A DNA stretch of 64,000 nt from Arabidopsis thaliana. Its lineage: Eukaryota > Streptophyta > Magnoliopsida > Brassicales > Brassicaceae. The position numbers and the translations under genes were made by a program. The DNA lies in assembly GCF_000001735.4 (NCBI RefSeq), contig NC_003074.8:62101-126100 (forward strand), read 5' to 3'. Positions within the stretch are counted from its first letter, which is position 1. The number at the start of each line of letters is the position of its first letter. The notes below the pieces were generated by a model that was not told where the DNA came from, did not search any database, and saw nothing but the letters and a program-made list of their open reading frames with translations. Positions 13,196 through 23,653 of this stretch are shown here, piece by piece.

Positions 13196-14836
13196 TTCAT
13201 GATTCTAAAGCTCAAAAAAAAGTCATCAGCACGCATCAAGACAAATGATCATAATCATCATCATCATATCATCAGGAGAAGATCAAGACACAATTCTTCT
13301 CTTTGGAATTATGTTATTGCTACTCATTTCAATTTAAATTAATGGAGCATTTTGTTTTCTTTGGGTTTGTAGAGCATTGGTGTATAGTGCGAAAATTTGT
13401 TGTTGCTTTAATTTAATAAAAATCATAAAGTTCTTTGCATTCGGCCGTAACATTGTTAGATGTATGTGGATTGATCACAGTTTACAATATATGTAAATGG
13501 TTCAAAAAAGCATAACCACTCTCTTTTACTTCCCGAACAAAACTCTCCTCTAACCAATTGAGTGAGATTAAAAATCATGATTTTTCTCAACTTATATGTC
13601 CAATTTTATATATATATGATGGGTTGGTACAAATTTATTAAGAAAGTAAGGATATAAAAGTGAGAAAGATTCATATGCATGTGACTTCGAGTGGGATTCC
13701 AGCTCTGTCTTTGACATAACATGATCCATGACTAATATTATATGCAAAGATTATTTTAATATATATTTTATATTTTATGATTTTATCTTTGCAAGTTGCA
13801 ATTTAAATCTTAATGGATTAATGGAACCATTAACTTTTTATTATAAAAAAAAAAAAAAACTATGCCATGCGTCACGTAGTTGCATGTAATACCAAATACA
13901 GTATTCACGTTCACTTCATCTACATAGACATATCTATTCTTTGTTGGTTCAAAATTGTTTTGAGTGAAATGAATCTATTCAATGGTAGTAATTTTGTTGT
14001 TGTGAGCTAAGTTTTAATCAGCGAGAGGTATCATACATTACCTTCTTCTTCTTTTTGTCAACAACATGTGTCAGGGTCACTATCCTACATTACTTTATAA
14101 AAATAATTACGTTAATTCATTTTAAAAATATATAAGAAAGAATAGTGAATTTAGGAAAGAAGAAGATTATTAAGAAGCACACGTTCCAAACACAAAGAAG
14201 AACAGACCAAAAAGAAGAAAACAAAAGTGGAAACAGTGTTGAAAGAGTTCACTCTTGTTCTTTTGGTTTCTTTCTCTTTAAGCCGAATCTTGTGTTTTTC
14301 TTTTTCAGCGGAATTTACATAAGAGGACATTGCTATCCCAAGTTGAGAAGTAGCAACTGTCAACCCTACGGACTAAATATTTGTGCATACATATACGATG
14401 GGTAGTTTCTTGGACTAGCTAGAATTAATATGTAATTATAATGTTTCTCAAATATATATGAAATCATCGATAGATATGAACATAAATATTCTGGTGAGGA
14501 CAGGTGCACATGATTCTATATGCTGAGACGGGTATCAAACTCGATCATGAATCATTTTTATTTGTATGAAAAACAAAAAGTATCTGTTATATTAATTGTA
14601 ACTATTTTAAGATACATTGCGAGATAACTAAATTAACAAAATCTCAGCGCAGAAAAAAAGAAAGAAAAATACAAATTACAATATTAGTATAGTAATACAT
14701 TTCATTTAATTGATGCAATTAAATACATAAATATATATACTATGGGCAAATGATTTTGCTCCTCTCACTTGTAAAGCCAAACTCCATGGGCGAATATCAA
14801 ACCTCCTTTGAACGCATCAAACCCTAATTCTTGTTT
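13196..14836. other. Long intergenic stretch
   Basis: ATHB20 3' UTR to about 13430, then about 1.4 kb of AT-rich DNA with a poly-A run at about 13845-13859. Overlapping frames on both strands at 14145-14405 have Lys/Phe-rich composition and no family features, so they were not called. The last 100 bases are the 3' flank of the next gene, conserved with its paralogue (14741-14800 against 16341-16400). Confidence 0.5.
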
Positions 14837-15217
14837 TTAATGTCTCCCTCCGTTTAATCCCAAATCCTTCAAAATGGACTGGATGATGGAAACGTATCTC
14901 ACTTCCTCAGGAGCCCGCTTGATCCTCCTGTTGAATTTCTTGAGTTTTTTCCCGAAATGCTCAAGATTTCTACCATTTTTGTAAGCAAGTTCGAGCTGAG
15001 TAAGCATCATCTCAGATTTGGTTAACAAACTAACCTCGCTTTCCAAGTTCCTGATGCTCGTTTCTTTCTCTCTCAAGTCTTCTTCTATCAAGTCCTTGGC
15101 TTCATGCAAGTCCTTTTCAAGTACTTCTTCGTTGAAATCTATCGGACGATGAGCCTCAGATACTTGTTGAAAGACAATAAGAGCGACAACGACAAGCGCA
15201 AAGGAGATCTTTGCCAT
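14837..15217 (-). CDS. Small secreted helical protein, unknown family, copy 1
   Basis: Single exon, 126 aa. The signal peptide is MAKISFALVVVALIVFQQVSEA. The mature chain of about 104 residues is highly charged and has heptad-like spacing of hydrophobics (LEKDLHEAKDLIEEDLREKE, IRNLESEVSLL), so a helical or coiled-coil fold is likely. It has no cysteines. The C-terminus IIQSILKDLGLNGGRH is nearly identical to that of the gene at 16445-16837. I do not recognise a function; the locus is probably At3g01230. Confidence 0.8.
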   Translation of the reverse strand: MAKISFALVVVALIVFQQVSEAHRPIDFNEEVLEKDLHEAKDLIEEDLREKETSIRNLESEVSLLTKSEMMLTQLELAYKNGRNLEHFGKKLKKFNRRIKRAPEEVRYVSIIQSILKDLGLNGGRH

Positions 15218-16444
15218 GATTAAAGATTAATTTTCCCTAAAACGTAATTTGAAATAATTTCAAATTATAGTTTGTTAAAAGGAAAATATATATATTGTGA
15301 TGAGAGGAGTGAGTTCGTGTGTTTATTTCGTAAAGCATTTATAGTTTTATCTCTGCGTAAAAATAGTATGTAGATGTCACCTTATTTTGATGGTCAATGA
15401 ATGGTTATTGACTTCGTTACTTGATTTTCTTTGGTCACCCATAATATTCGTAAAAGTGTTGGGTATCTTATTCAATATTAATGTCAAATCTCTAACGGTC
15501 AAGTATGGAATGTCAAAAAATAAGATTCTTGCTTTCTATTTTTAGATATTTGTTCGTAACGGTTATGAATTAACTGATTAAGTAAAAAGATTTTAGGAAT
15601 ATTAAAAACTTAAGAAATTACGGTAATTTTCTAGTGATTTTGGTGGACCAGTAATTAATAATTTAAATTGTAAATAATTTTATTATTACCAGAAACCATG
15701 TCGTATGCACATCTGGCAAATAGAAAGGAAAATAAACTACATAACTTTACGTGTTTAATCATAATTTTTATAAAAAAATATAGTGATAAAAATGGACTTT
15801 ATTTGTTTAATTAAATTTACTATTAAACATAAGGTATAGATGTGTATGTGTGTGTGTGTGTTTCTTTTTTTCTAGCTAAATTTTAGCATGTGTATTTGTG
15901 GGTTTAATTTCTCAAGTCTTCTATGCTATTGAAGATTTTGTTGAAGAGCACATGATTATGTTGATGGATATATCAACGTATCTGATCGAGTACTCCTGAA
16001 TTATATTTATCGGTAAAACAATTATCTTTATCGTGTTGATCTGTAACTATATATATTAATTAGAGTATAAGACACATTATCATACAGAAATAAAAAAGAC
16101 ACATTGTCATAACCAAATTAAATCAGAAATATTTAGTTTGACAATCATTTCATTAGTCTGTAAATTATTGCGATTCACTGCAACTACTTTTTTTTTTTTT
16201 TTTTTTCCGGCAATGTCAATGTTAACTATGTATCCGCAAACTGTAATCAGAATATATTCTTATGGAAACATATTATGATCATAATAAGTAGTAATATTTC
16301 ATTTAATTGTATTAAATACAATTTAATGTAACTAATATACTATGGGAGAATTATTGGCTCCTCTCACTTGTAAAGCTAAACTCCATGGCGAAGTCGAAAC
16401 CTCATTAAAACATTAATCACACCCTAATTATTAATAGTTTTTTG
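15218..16444. other. Intergenic between tandem copies
   Basis: The promoter of copy 1 (its first about 120 bases resemble those before copy 2) is followed by AT-rich DNA with a TG repeat at about 15846-15860 and a poly-T run at about 16191-16206. The last 100 bases are the 3' flank of copy 2, conserved with copy 1. No gene is seen. Confidence 0.5.
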
Positions 16445-16837
16445 TCAGTTCCTCCCTCCGTTTAATCCGAAGTCCTTCAAAATCGATTGGATTATGGATA
16501 CAGGTTTCTTGTTGTTGTTTTTCATAGGTGCTTTCTTGAGGGCTACGATCCTGCTGAAGTTTTTGAGTTTCTTTTCGTAAGGCCTTAAGTCCATATCCTT
16601 CTTGTAAGCATTTCCAAGTTCCTTCAACATCACTTCTGATTTGCTCAACGTTTTCACCTCAGATTTCAAACCTTGAATGTTCGTTTTCTTAGCCTTTAAT
16701 TCTTCCGCGATCATGGCCTCGGCTTTATGTAAGTCTTTTTCAAATGCTTCACCGAGATTTACTACTTTGCGAGCTTCATAAGCGTGGAGAAAGGCGATAA
16801 GGGCCACAACGAAAAGTACGAAGGAGATCTTTGCCAT
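16445..16837 (-). CDS. Small secreted helical protein, unknown family, copy 2
   Basis: Single exon, 130 aa. The signal peptide is MAKISFVLFVVALIAFLHAYEA, then a Lys/Glu-rich helical chain with no cysteine. Relative to copy 1 it has conserved blocks (EKDLHKAEAMI, LKSEVKTLSKSEVMLKEL, the KKLKNFSR region) and the same ending IIQSILKDFGLNGGR. Coding sequence, 3' flank and proximal upstream sequence are all alike, so this is a tandem duplicate. Function unknown. Confidence 0.8.
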   Translation of the reverse strand: MAKISFVLFVVALIAFLHAYEARKVVNLGEAFEKDLHKAEAMIAEELKAKKTNIQGLKSEVKTLSKSEVMLKELGNAYKKDMDLRPYEKKLKNFSRIVALKKAPMKNNNKKPVSIIQSILKDFGLNGGRN

Positions 16838-17303
16838 GGTTTTTCTAGCTCAGGTTTCCCTTAACAAATCAATTTGAATTTAGATTCAAATAGTTTGTTA
16901 AAGGAAAAGAGGTGAGAAGAGATCTGTGAGTTCTTGTGTTTTGTTTTGATTTCTAGAGTATCTTATATACATTATTTATGACTAATAATAGTATGTACAA
17001 TTGATGGTCAAATTAGAATTGTACTGACTCGGGTTACTCAACTTTCTTTGGTTATCCATACAACTCGCAAACTATTTGCTAAAACTTTTAAACTAATAGC
17101 GTTTACCTTAGGAACATCAAAATACCAAATTTTACCTTCTATTTTTAGATACTATTTTCTTGCATAAAGGGCTACCACCGAAACAAGTTTCAGTCCTTTC
17201 ATATATTTGACAACAGGTATTAATTGTTTTTATCAACAAAAAAAAAAAAAAAACATACAAAAGAAAAAAAGATTTGTGTTAAGAACTTAATTGAAACATT
17301 ACA
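16838..17303. other. Divergent spacer between copies 2 and 3
   Basis: 466 bp between the minus-strand copy 2 and the plus-strand copy 3. It contains both promoters and an A-run at about 17238-17253. No distinct element was assigned. Confidence 0.5.
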
Positions 17304-17798
17304 ATGGCAAAGAATTCTTATGCACTGTCTGGGTTAATTGTGGCCCTAGTCATCGCATTGGTATGCAACATTGATGACGCTGCAGCGAGAGACGTGAAGC
17401 TAGTGAAGCTCCGCGATGTAAAACCCGAAACTTTGAACAAGTTGAAAGGAGAAAAAGAAAGTGAACTCATGCAAGCAGAGGAGAAAAACAATCTTCTAAA
17501 GGAAATTGAGAAGGCAAAGAAATTGCTCGGAGAATTGAAAACGTTAAAGAAGCAATCAACTGGTGATATGAAAAGCGAATTGAAATCTTTGGTGAAATCT
17601 GAATCGTTACTTAATGAAATTTCAGATTCTCTGAAGAATGGAACGTACAACCATATTAAAGCAAACATTTTTGTTGAAAAAGAATCATTTTTCTACAGAG
17701 CATGGAAGGAGAATGCCTATAATTCGGTGGTTCCGGAGAAGGAGAAAGAGTATATGTCTACCATAAAACGCATTGTCAAGTTGGTGAAGAAAACTTAG
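17304..17798 (+). CDS. Small secreted helical protein, divergent third member
   Basis: Single exon, 164 aa, opposite strand to its two neighbours. It shares the start MAKxSxAL, a signal peptide ending near DDAAARDV, a long Lys/Glu-rich helix (LKEIEKAKKLLGELKTLKKQ) and a middle block LKSLVKSESLLNEI like the SKSEVMLKEL block of copy 2. The C-terminus STIKRIVKLVKKT corresponds in place to SIIQSILKDLGL. It has no cysteines. Family membership is inferred from these alignments by eye and from adjacency. Function unknown. Confidence 0.75.
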   Translation: MAKNSYALSGLIVALVIALVCNIDDAAARDVKLVKLRDVKPETLNKLKGEKESELMQAEEKNNLLKEIEKAKKLLGELKTLKKQSTGDMKSELKSLVKSESLLNEISDSLKNGTYNHIKANIFVEKESFFYRAWKENAYNSVVPEKEKEYMSTIKRIVKLVKKT

Positions 17799-18143
17799 AA
17801 GAAGAATCGGTTACTTCATGATATTTAATTAGTAACCTTTAAATTAACAAAAAGATATGATATTCAAACGCATGTCTATCTATATAATGTCTACGCATGT
17901 ATCAACGGTTTTATTGTGTAACAAATATTTTGTAATTAGTATGCTTTCTTCTAGCATGTCCAAATTGTATTTGGTCGAAAATACTAAAAATAAATTGTTT
18001 CGATATTTTGTCAAATCACCGGCAAATGGACCTAGTACCAAACTATTACAATATATATTTTTCAGATCATCCCATTATAAATTGGGTTATTATATAAAAA
18101 ATTTCTGGTCATAAACTTTCCAGAAAAAGTAACGTTACAAAGT
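17799..18143. other. Intergenic, convergent 3' ends
   Basis: AT-rich 345-bp spacer between the third small secreted-protein gene and the mutarotase-like gene. No feature is seen. Confidence 0.5.
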
Positions 18144-19905
18144 TTACGGAACAAAAGAAAACTTAAAGAGCATAGTATGCTTATAAGTTTCCCCCGGTTC
18201 AATTATCTGCGAAGAACGATATTGGTAATTGATTGCATGTGATTCTAGACATAAACCAGAGTAAGCTTTATGAACCGATCCATTTTTTGGTTTAGTGGTT
18301 TTCAACCTTAGACCGGATTGGTCTGTAGATAACTCCATTTTTATCTTCGATTTATTGTCCACAAGCTCCACGACTTTTCTCATCTTATTTGCAACACCAT
18401 CTAGACAATAATTTATACCATACCTGCATTCGAAAGATAAAACAAATAATACATATTAGTTGATCCAACATTAATAATTAAAAAAATTATGTAGCACAAA
18501 CCGGTTCAAGATAGATCCGGTTTGTTTGAAACTTTTACCCTGTCTTAAGCTCATTGATGTTGTCTTTAATAGGTCGGAGTTGGCGAAAATCGAAGGGTGT
18601 TCCTTTAACGGCGAGGATTTTCCCGGTTGGAGTGAGATTATCGTCGAGATGAGTATAACCGGAACCGAGAATTTGAATTTCTTCAGAGAAGATATCTTCA
18701 TTGTTATGACCACCAAGATTCCAATAAGAACGATGAACCAAATTCAACGGAGTAGTTTTCTCTTTAGCCTTTGCTTGCATCACCATTTTCAATCTGTTTT
18801 CTCCTACCAGCTTATATGTCACAGTGACTTCAAGTTTCCCTATTGAATAACATGAATACCTTCTCTATCTTAACATTTATGCATATATAATAGAAAAAAG
18901 AAGATATACAGATAAAGTTTTTAAGGATAAAAAACGAACCTTGATCGCCATCAGGACTTGTTGTGTATGTGAAAACAATATAAGGTTTTTTGCCATTATG
19001 TTTGTGTTTCTTAACTCTCCAAATCACATCGCTAGACTCTTTCGTCCCACCTGATTAATTAGAGAAAAATGTTAATTATGAATTTTGTCATTTATGATTT
19101 ATGAAGTCCACTTAAATTAGAACGTAATTAATTAAAACATATTTACCATGGATCGTGTTTTTGCCATCGTTTGCAGCGGCCTTTTCCTTTTTACTGGCTA
19201 CACGTGCCAACGTCACTCCACAAAATACCGTGTCAATCTGATACAAAGCTAATTAAATCTCTTTTCAAGATCTGATACCAAAATTATTTTGACCTAAAAG
19301 TAAAGTATTTTACTAACCATGTGGTCATTGACGCTGTCATATCCCAGAACAATGTCCTCTAATTTTCCTGGAAATTACTCGAATTTCACTAAATAATATA
19401 TATGAATACGTACAAAACGATATATATATATATATATATATGATATGGTCCACTAACCATTTATATTGGGGAAAAGGAGAGACATGATAGAAGCACCCCG
19501 GTTTGTAAATTTGACCGTTAGATTCCCCTTCTTTAGCTCGTGTACCCTCAACGTCTTCTTTTCGTCATCACCATCATCGTTATTATCATCATCATGGTCA
19601 TCGTCTCCATCATTATTATCATCATTATTATCATCATCATCATGATCATTATTATCATCGTCATGATCATTATCATCGTCATGGTCATCGTCATCGTGAT
19701 CTCCATCATTATCATCGTCTTGATCATGATCATCATCGTCGTGATCATTATCATTTGCCTTACTAATCGAGTGATCAGTTACTCCTCCTTTGAATTTCTT
19801 CAGATCAGTCGATTTCTCTTCGTTGTTGTCAGCGAGTGAGACACTAACCATGACTCCTATTGTAACCAAAAGAACCAAACACACTAAAACTGAAATCCTA
19901 ACCAT
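18144..19905 (-). CDS. Galactose mutarotase-like (aldose 1-epimerase fold) secreted protein, probable pseudoenzyme
   Basis: Six exons: 19905-19458, 19367-19318, 19237-19147, 19050-18940, 18839-18539, 18423-18144 (1281 nt, 426 aa). A signal peptide (MVRISVLVCLVLLVTIG) is followed at about residues 50-115 by an Asp/His/Asn-rich tract, then the epimerase domain from TLRVHELKKGNLTVKFTNRG to the end. Fold motifs are kept (NLGGHNNEDIFS, LTPTGKILAVKGTPFDFR, the Glu of SGLCLES, EPGETYKH). Both catalytic-site histidines appear replaced. NL-x-x-HTYWNL of active plant enzymes reads NLVHRSYWNL, and GYDHNY reads GYGINY. True epimerases interconvert alpha and beta hexoses; this protein may bind sugar without that activity. 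The comparison with active enzymes is from memory. Confidence 0.88.
19560..19760. repeat. GAT/CAT-type degenerate trinucleotide tract encoding Asp/His/Asn
   Basis: Imperfect (ATC/GTC)n on the plus strand, lying wholly inside exon 1 of the mutarotase-like gene and kept in frame as D/H/N codons. Likely expansion-prone. Confidence 0.9.
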
Positions 19906-20791
19906 TTTTCTTTTTTTCTTCTTGTATGTGTATAATGTAAGTGTGAGTAACTATAATTTCTTAGTAGATATTTATAGGCGGGTTTTAATCTTCTTAATCA
20001 TATTATTCTTTTGGAAGAAACACACTATTCCGAGTATTACTAGCTAGTGAGCTAGTGCACCATGCATCGTTTAGTATTATACTTTGGTTTTATTCAAAAT
20101 TCAAAATTACTTAAATTGACAAATATCAGCAATATAGATATCTTATCTTAGTATTGTAGTGCTGCATGAATCACCACAACACTTATTGGTGCTATTTATC
20201 ATTCTTTTTCTTGGTTGTGCGGTTATTGAGCCTTTTGTCATTTGCACTCAAGATTTTGATATTGTTGTCAAATATGAAGCTGATTAATAATTAGATTTGA
20301 GCCTATTAATAAGGTTTTTGACTTGTCCGTATTATCAGATAAAATAAAATATGAGATCTTCGACGATTTCGGCAGTATCCATGCTCGATATTCTTTTTGT
20401 TTAAGAATTAAAAATTGCGCTGCATGTCACTGGACACTATTAATCAAAATGAAAAAAAATTCAGAAAAAAGAATATGTTTGTGAAAAAATACTTCTTGTA
20501 TGAAATTCTTTGATTCTAAGTCTTTGATATATGTATTTCGTCAAGTCATCGTTTTTAAAATTAATTACCTTACTTCTATTTTGTCATCCTTGCAAAAAAA
20601 CAAATTAACGAGCACAAAAAAACATACACAAACAAATTAAGAGTTACAAAGTATCAAGCCGTTCGCATAGATTCTTTACACAGAGCCTTTCATAAATTAG
20701 AATAATTAATTTCCATTTTTACCCCATGATTTTATCAGTTCTTATATAGGCTTTGATACAAAGAGAAAAAATTTAGTAGTGAGTTATATTT
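19906..20791. other. Intergenic
   Basis: Promoter of the mutarotase-like gene and 3' flank of the pectate lyase. AT-rich; no gene or repeat with clear ends. Confidence 0.5.
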
Positions 20792-22620
20792 TTAGCATGC
20801 TTTTCCGACCCGGCAATCCAATGCTCCGGCGTATTTGGTAAGCTTAGAAACGGCCATACCATTTTTGGGCTTTATCATCTGTTGCCTAGAATGCGAACAC
20901 TTGAAATGAGGATTTCCAGATTGTCTGAAATATGCATTGTTCATGAAAACATCTTTCTCGGATCTCCAGTTCCAGTTTTTCCATTCGCTTTCTGAAGCAT
21001 AATCCCTCTTTGTCACCTATATATACACATGTTTTCTATTAGTACTTTGATTTGATGCCATATATATATGTGCACACTCAAATCATTTTGGACCTCTCTG
21101 TAGTGTTGTTTGTGAGGAGGAGCGATGAAACGGTTTCCATGGCTGAGAATGGTAGGACCTTGGCTACCACCGATCGCGTAAAGCTCCCAATGAGTGTAGT
21201 CATTGTTGACAACGTGGACGAAACCCCATCGGACCCTAGGCATCCTCTGCACAAGTCCTTTTCCGAAATGGTTGTAAGCCACTGTGACTTGCATCTTCTT
21301 GTCATCCATGTTGTTGTTTTGTGCACCAAGCAACATCACCTAAAGACAGAACCCAAAAACATAACAAGATCCTTTGGTTAACTTGGGTTGTCATTAATAG
21401 TATAACGGTCGAGTTAATTACGTTGTGGAATGCTCACATCGTTGTGGTGGGTGAAATGAGAGTTAGAGATGGTGATTGCGGTGGAACCCATTATAGCGTC
21501 GATAAGTCCATCTTGGCATTTAGACATAGAAATGTGGTCAAGCCAAATGTTTGTTGCCCCAAAGATAGAGATACCATCTCCATCAGCCTCTCCTCTATGC
21601 CCAAAGTGGTTAATCGAATCTCTTATCAAACCACCACTGCTTTTCACGATGTGGTGGACGTGAAGCCCATGGATGATGATATTGTGCACGTACTGCATCG
21701 TGATACCAGCACCATATGCGATGTGCACGTTAGCGCCACGAGCATCGATTGTCTTGTCACTAGTAATCATCAGCTCTTGGCTTAACCGAATGCTCATATC
21801 GTGCTTAAAAACGATCCATAGAGGTTCTTTCTGGATCACAGCGTGACGTAGTGTTCCAGGTCTAGGGTTCACCATATCATCGTCTCTGGGGCTCGTGACT
21901 ACATAGATGCGGCCGCGTTTGCCTCCGGTGGTCCTGTAACCAAACCCACGGACACAGTGAACGAGCTTCTTGCGACGTCTGGCCCAATCAGGCTGGCAAC
22001 GCCAGCATTTATCGATGGGGTTGCTTGCGGTGCAAGGTCCCGTTAGCTTGCTCCATTTTCCTTTTCCTTTTCCCTTGCCCCTACCGGTTAGGCTCCGCCT
22101 TGTGCTGTTTGTCGGACTAGAAATCATCTCAATGACGTCCTCTTCCTCGGAAGCGACCGCCTTCTCTTCCTCGGTCCCCTCGACGTCAGTCGAGTTGCTG
22201 AAGATATACACCAAACCAAAACCATCATAAATCCAACATCCTTTTTACAACCCAAAAAAAACTTCTACTAATAAATATTTGTAATTTGAATGAAATCAGA
22301 ATAAACTAATCCAAACCGTTCTCTAATGATTACAATCAAGCCTGGTTAATTTCAACGAGACGACAAATCGGTAGGATTCAAAAACAATGCATATATAGAT
22401 CGAGATACTAATATTTGACTTACTCGTAATGACGCTCGTGGAAGTGGTCGACGATCTCATAAGGGTCGGGATGATAAGCCATAAGGGTATGTTTACGAGC
22501 TTCATTGGCCTTGTTTACCCAATACTCATCGGTCTCATCAGCAACATTGGCTCGTATGGTCGGAATCAAACTGGCAATACATATCACACACACTAATTTG
22601 AAAAGCCTAGCCGTCTCCAT
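20792..22620 (-). CDS. Pectate lyase (polysaccharide lyase family 1)
   Basis: Secreted Ca2+-dependent lyase cutting de-esterified homogalacturonan by beta-elimination. Four exons: 22620-22424, 22197-21438, 21339-21094, 21016-20792 (1428 nt, 475 aa). A signal peptide ([17 protein letters not shown]) and a plant pectate lyase N-terminal region ([21 protein letters not shown]) come first, then an acidic linker and a basic GKGKGKGKW stretch. The PL1 parallel beta-helix runs from NPIDKCWRC to LDCRVGKAC. Visible motifs are [20 protein letters not shown] (Ca-binding acidic residues), [25 protein letters not shown] and the catalytic block [18 protein letters not shown]. Locus order suggests At3g01270, a pollen-type member; expression is not visible here. 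Confidence 0.95.
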
Positions 22621-23653
22621 TTTATTTGATTACCCCTTTCTTTTACGGAAAACAAATATCTATTTTATTTTTTAAAAAGGGGTAATCTTTTTATATATTG
22701 AAATATATGTGGAGAACTGCTAAGCTTTAAACATAGCTTTAGGTCGTTATTTCTGTTTGACCTAAAGCCTTTTTTGGTAGATGAATCGTATTGCGAAGTT
22801 TGACAAACATGAATGTTGGTGTTTAAATAATGATAAAAAAAACCTGGTGAAGAAAGTGAACTACTATATTTAGAAAAATTTCCCGTTATGTATGGAAAGC
22901 CACCATAATTTACTTGTGGACAGCTTTCTTTGTTTTCTTTTTTTCTTTTTAATTTTACATCTCCTTGTTTTTTGTTCGTTTCCTATATTTGGATATTTCT
23001 ATGGAGAGACTAACATTATGATTTCGACCAATTTTAGCAACAAGAAACAATTACGTTTACATTCTCATGATGCATCTAAAAGTAGTGAAAATGTCAGACT
23101 GCTTGTAGTATAAATTGCTACCATAACGGAGACTTGACTAATCGTTTACTATATCAGCCGCTAACTAGTTGGGATATTTTTCTGAAAATAGTTTGATAAA
23201 TATGTAAAAATCACGATTTCACCATCACATTCGATTACTCATTCATGACTAAAATAAAGGATGAAATAGCTAAATTTATGCGACTAATCATCAAGGGAAA
23301 AAAACGATTTTCTCATTTTAGGCGTGGAAAGAAAAATGTGTTATTAAACGACGCCGTTTAGTTGCCACGTAATAAATGAGAATAAATTTCTTGGTGAGTG
23401 GGGAATAAATATATGGACGGCTGTGGATAAGGAATACTGAAGCAAGCGAGTCTCCATCCAACGGCTGATAAAATTATGCTTGATAAACAGGAAAACTCTT
23501 CTTTCTCTGATAATATTCGGAAATAAAAAACATTTTAGGGTTTTCCTCAGTCTCTCTCTCTTATAGACGCCAACCACGTTTTCCAGCTCTTGTTCTTTCG
23601 ATTCTCAGAGAAGACTTTTCAGAACATCCTCCAACTTTCTCAGATAAGCAACA
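22621..23653. other. Divergent promoter region, pectate lyase / VDAC1
   Basis: About 1 kb AT-rich sequence between divergent genes. The right 130 bases include CT-rich leader sequence of the VDAC gene (TCTCTCTCTCTTATAGACGCC near 23550). No coding region was recognised. Confidence 0.5.

Noticed and set aside
14145-14405. Overlapping ORFs on both strands
   Set aside because: Lys/Phe-rich low-complexity composition, no signal peptide, domain or paralogue; likely chance.
19420-19442. (TA)n run as a functional element
   Set aside because: Simple microsatellite in an intron; nothing suggests more.
19540-19839. Long Ile-rich plus-strand ORF and Met/Thr-rich minus-strand ORF
   Set aside because: Other-frame translations of the GAT/CAT repeat inside the mutarotase-like gene.
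21321-21785. 154-aa plus-strand ORF
   Set aside because: Antisense of the pectate lyase beta-helix exon; the real gene is on the minus strand with conserved motifs.
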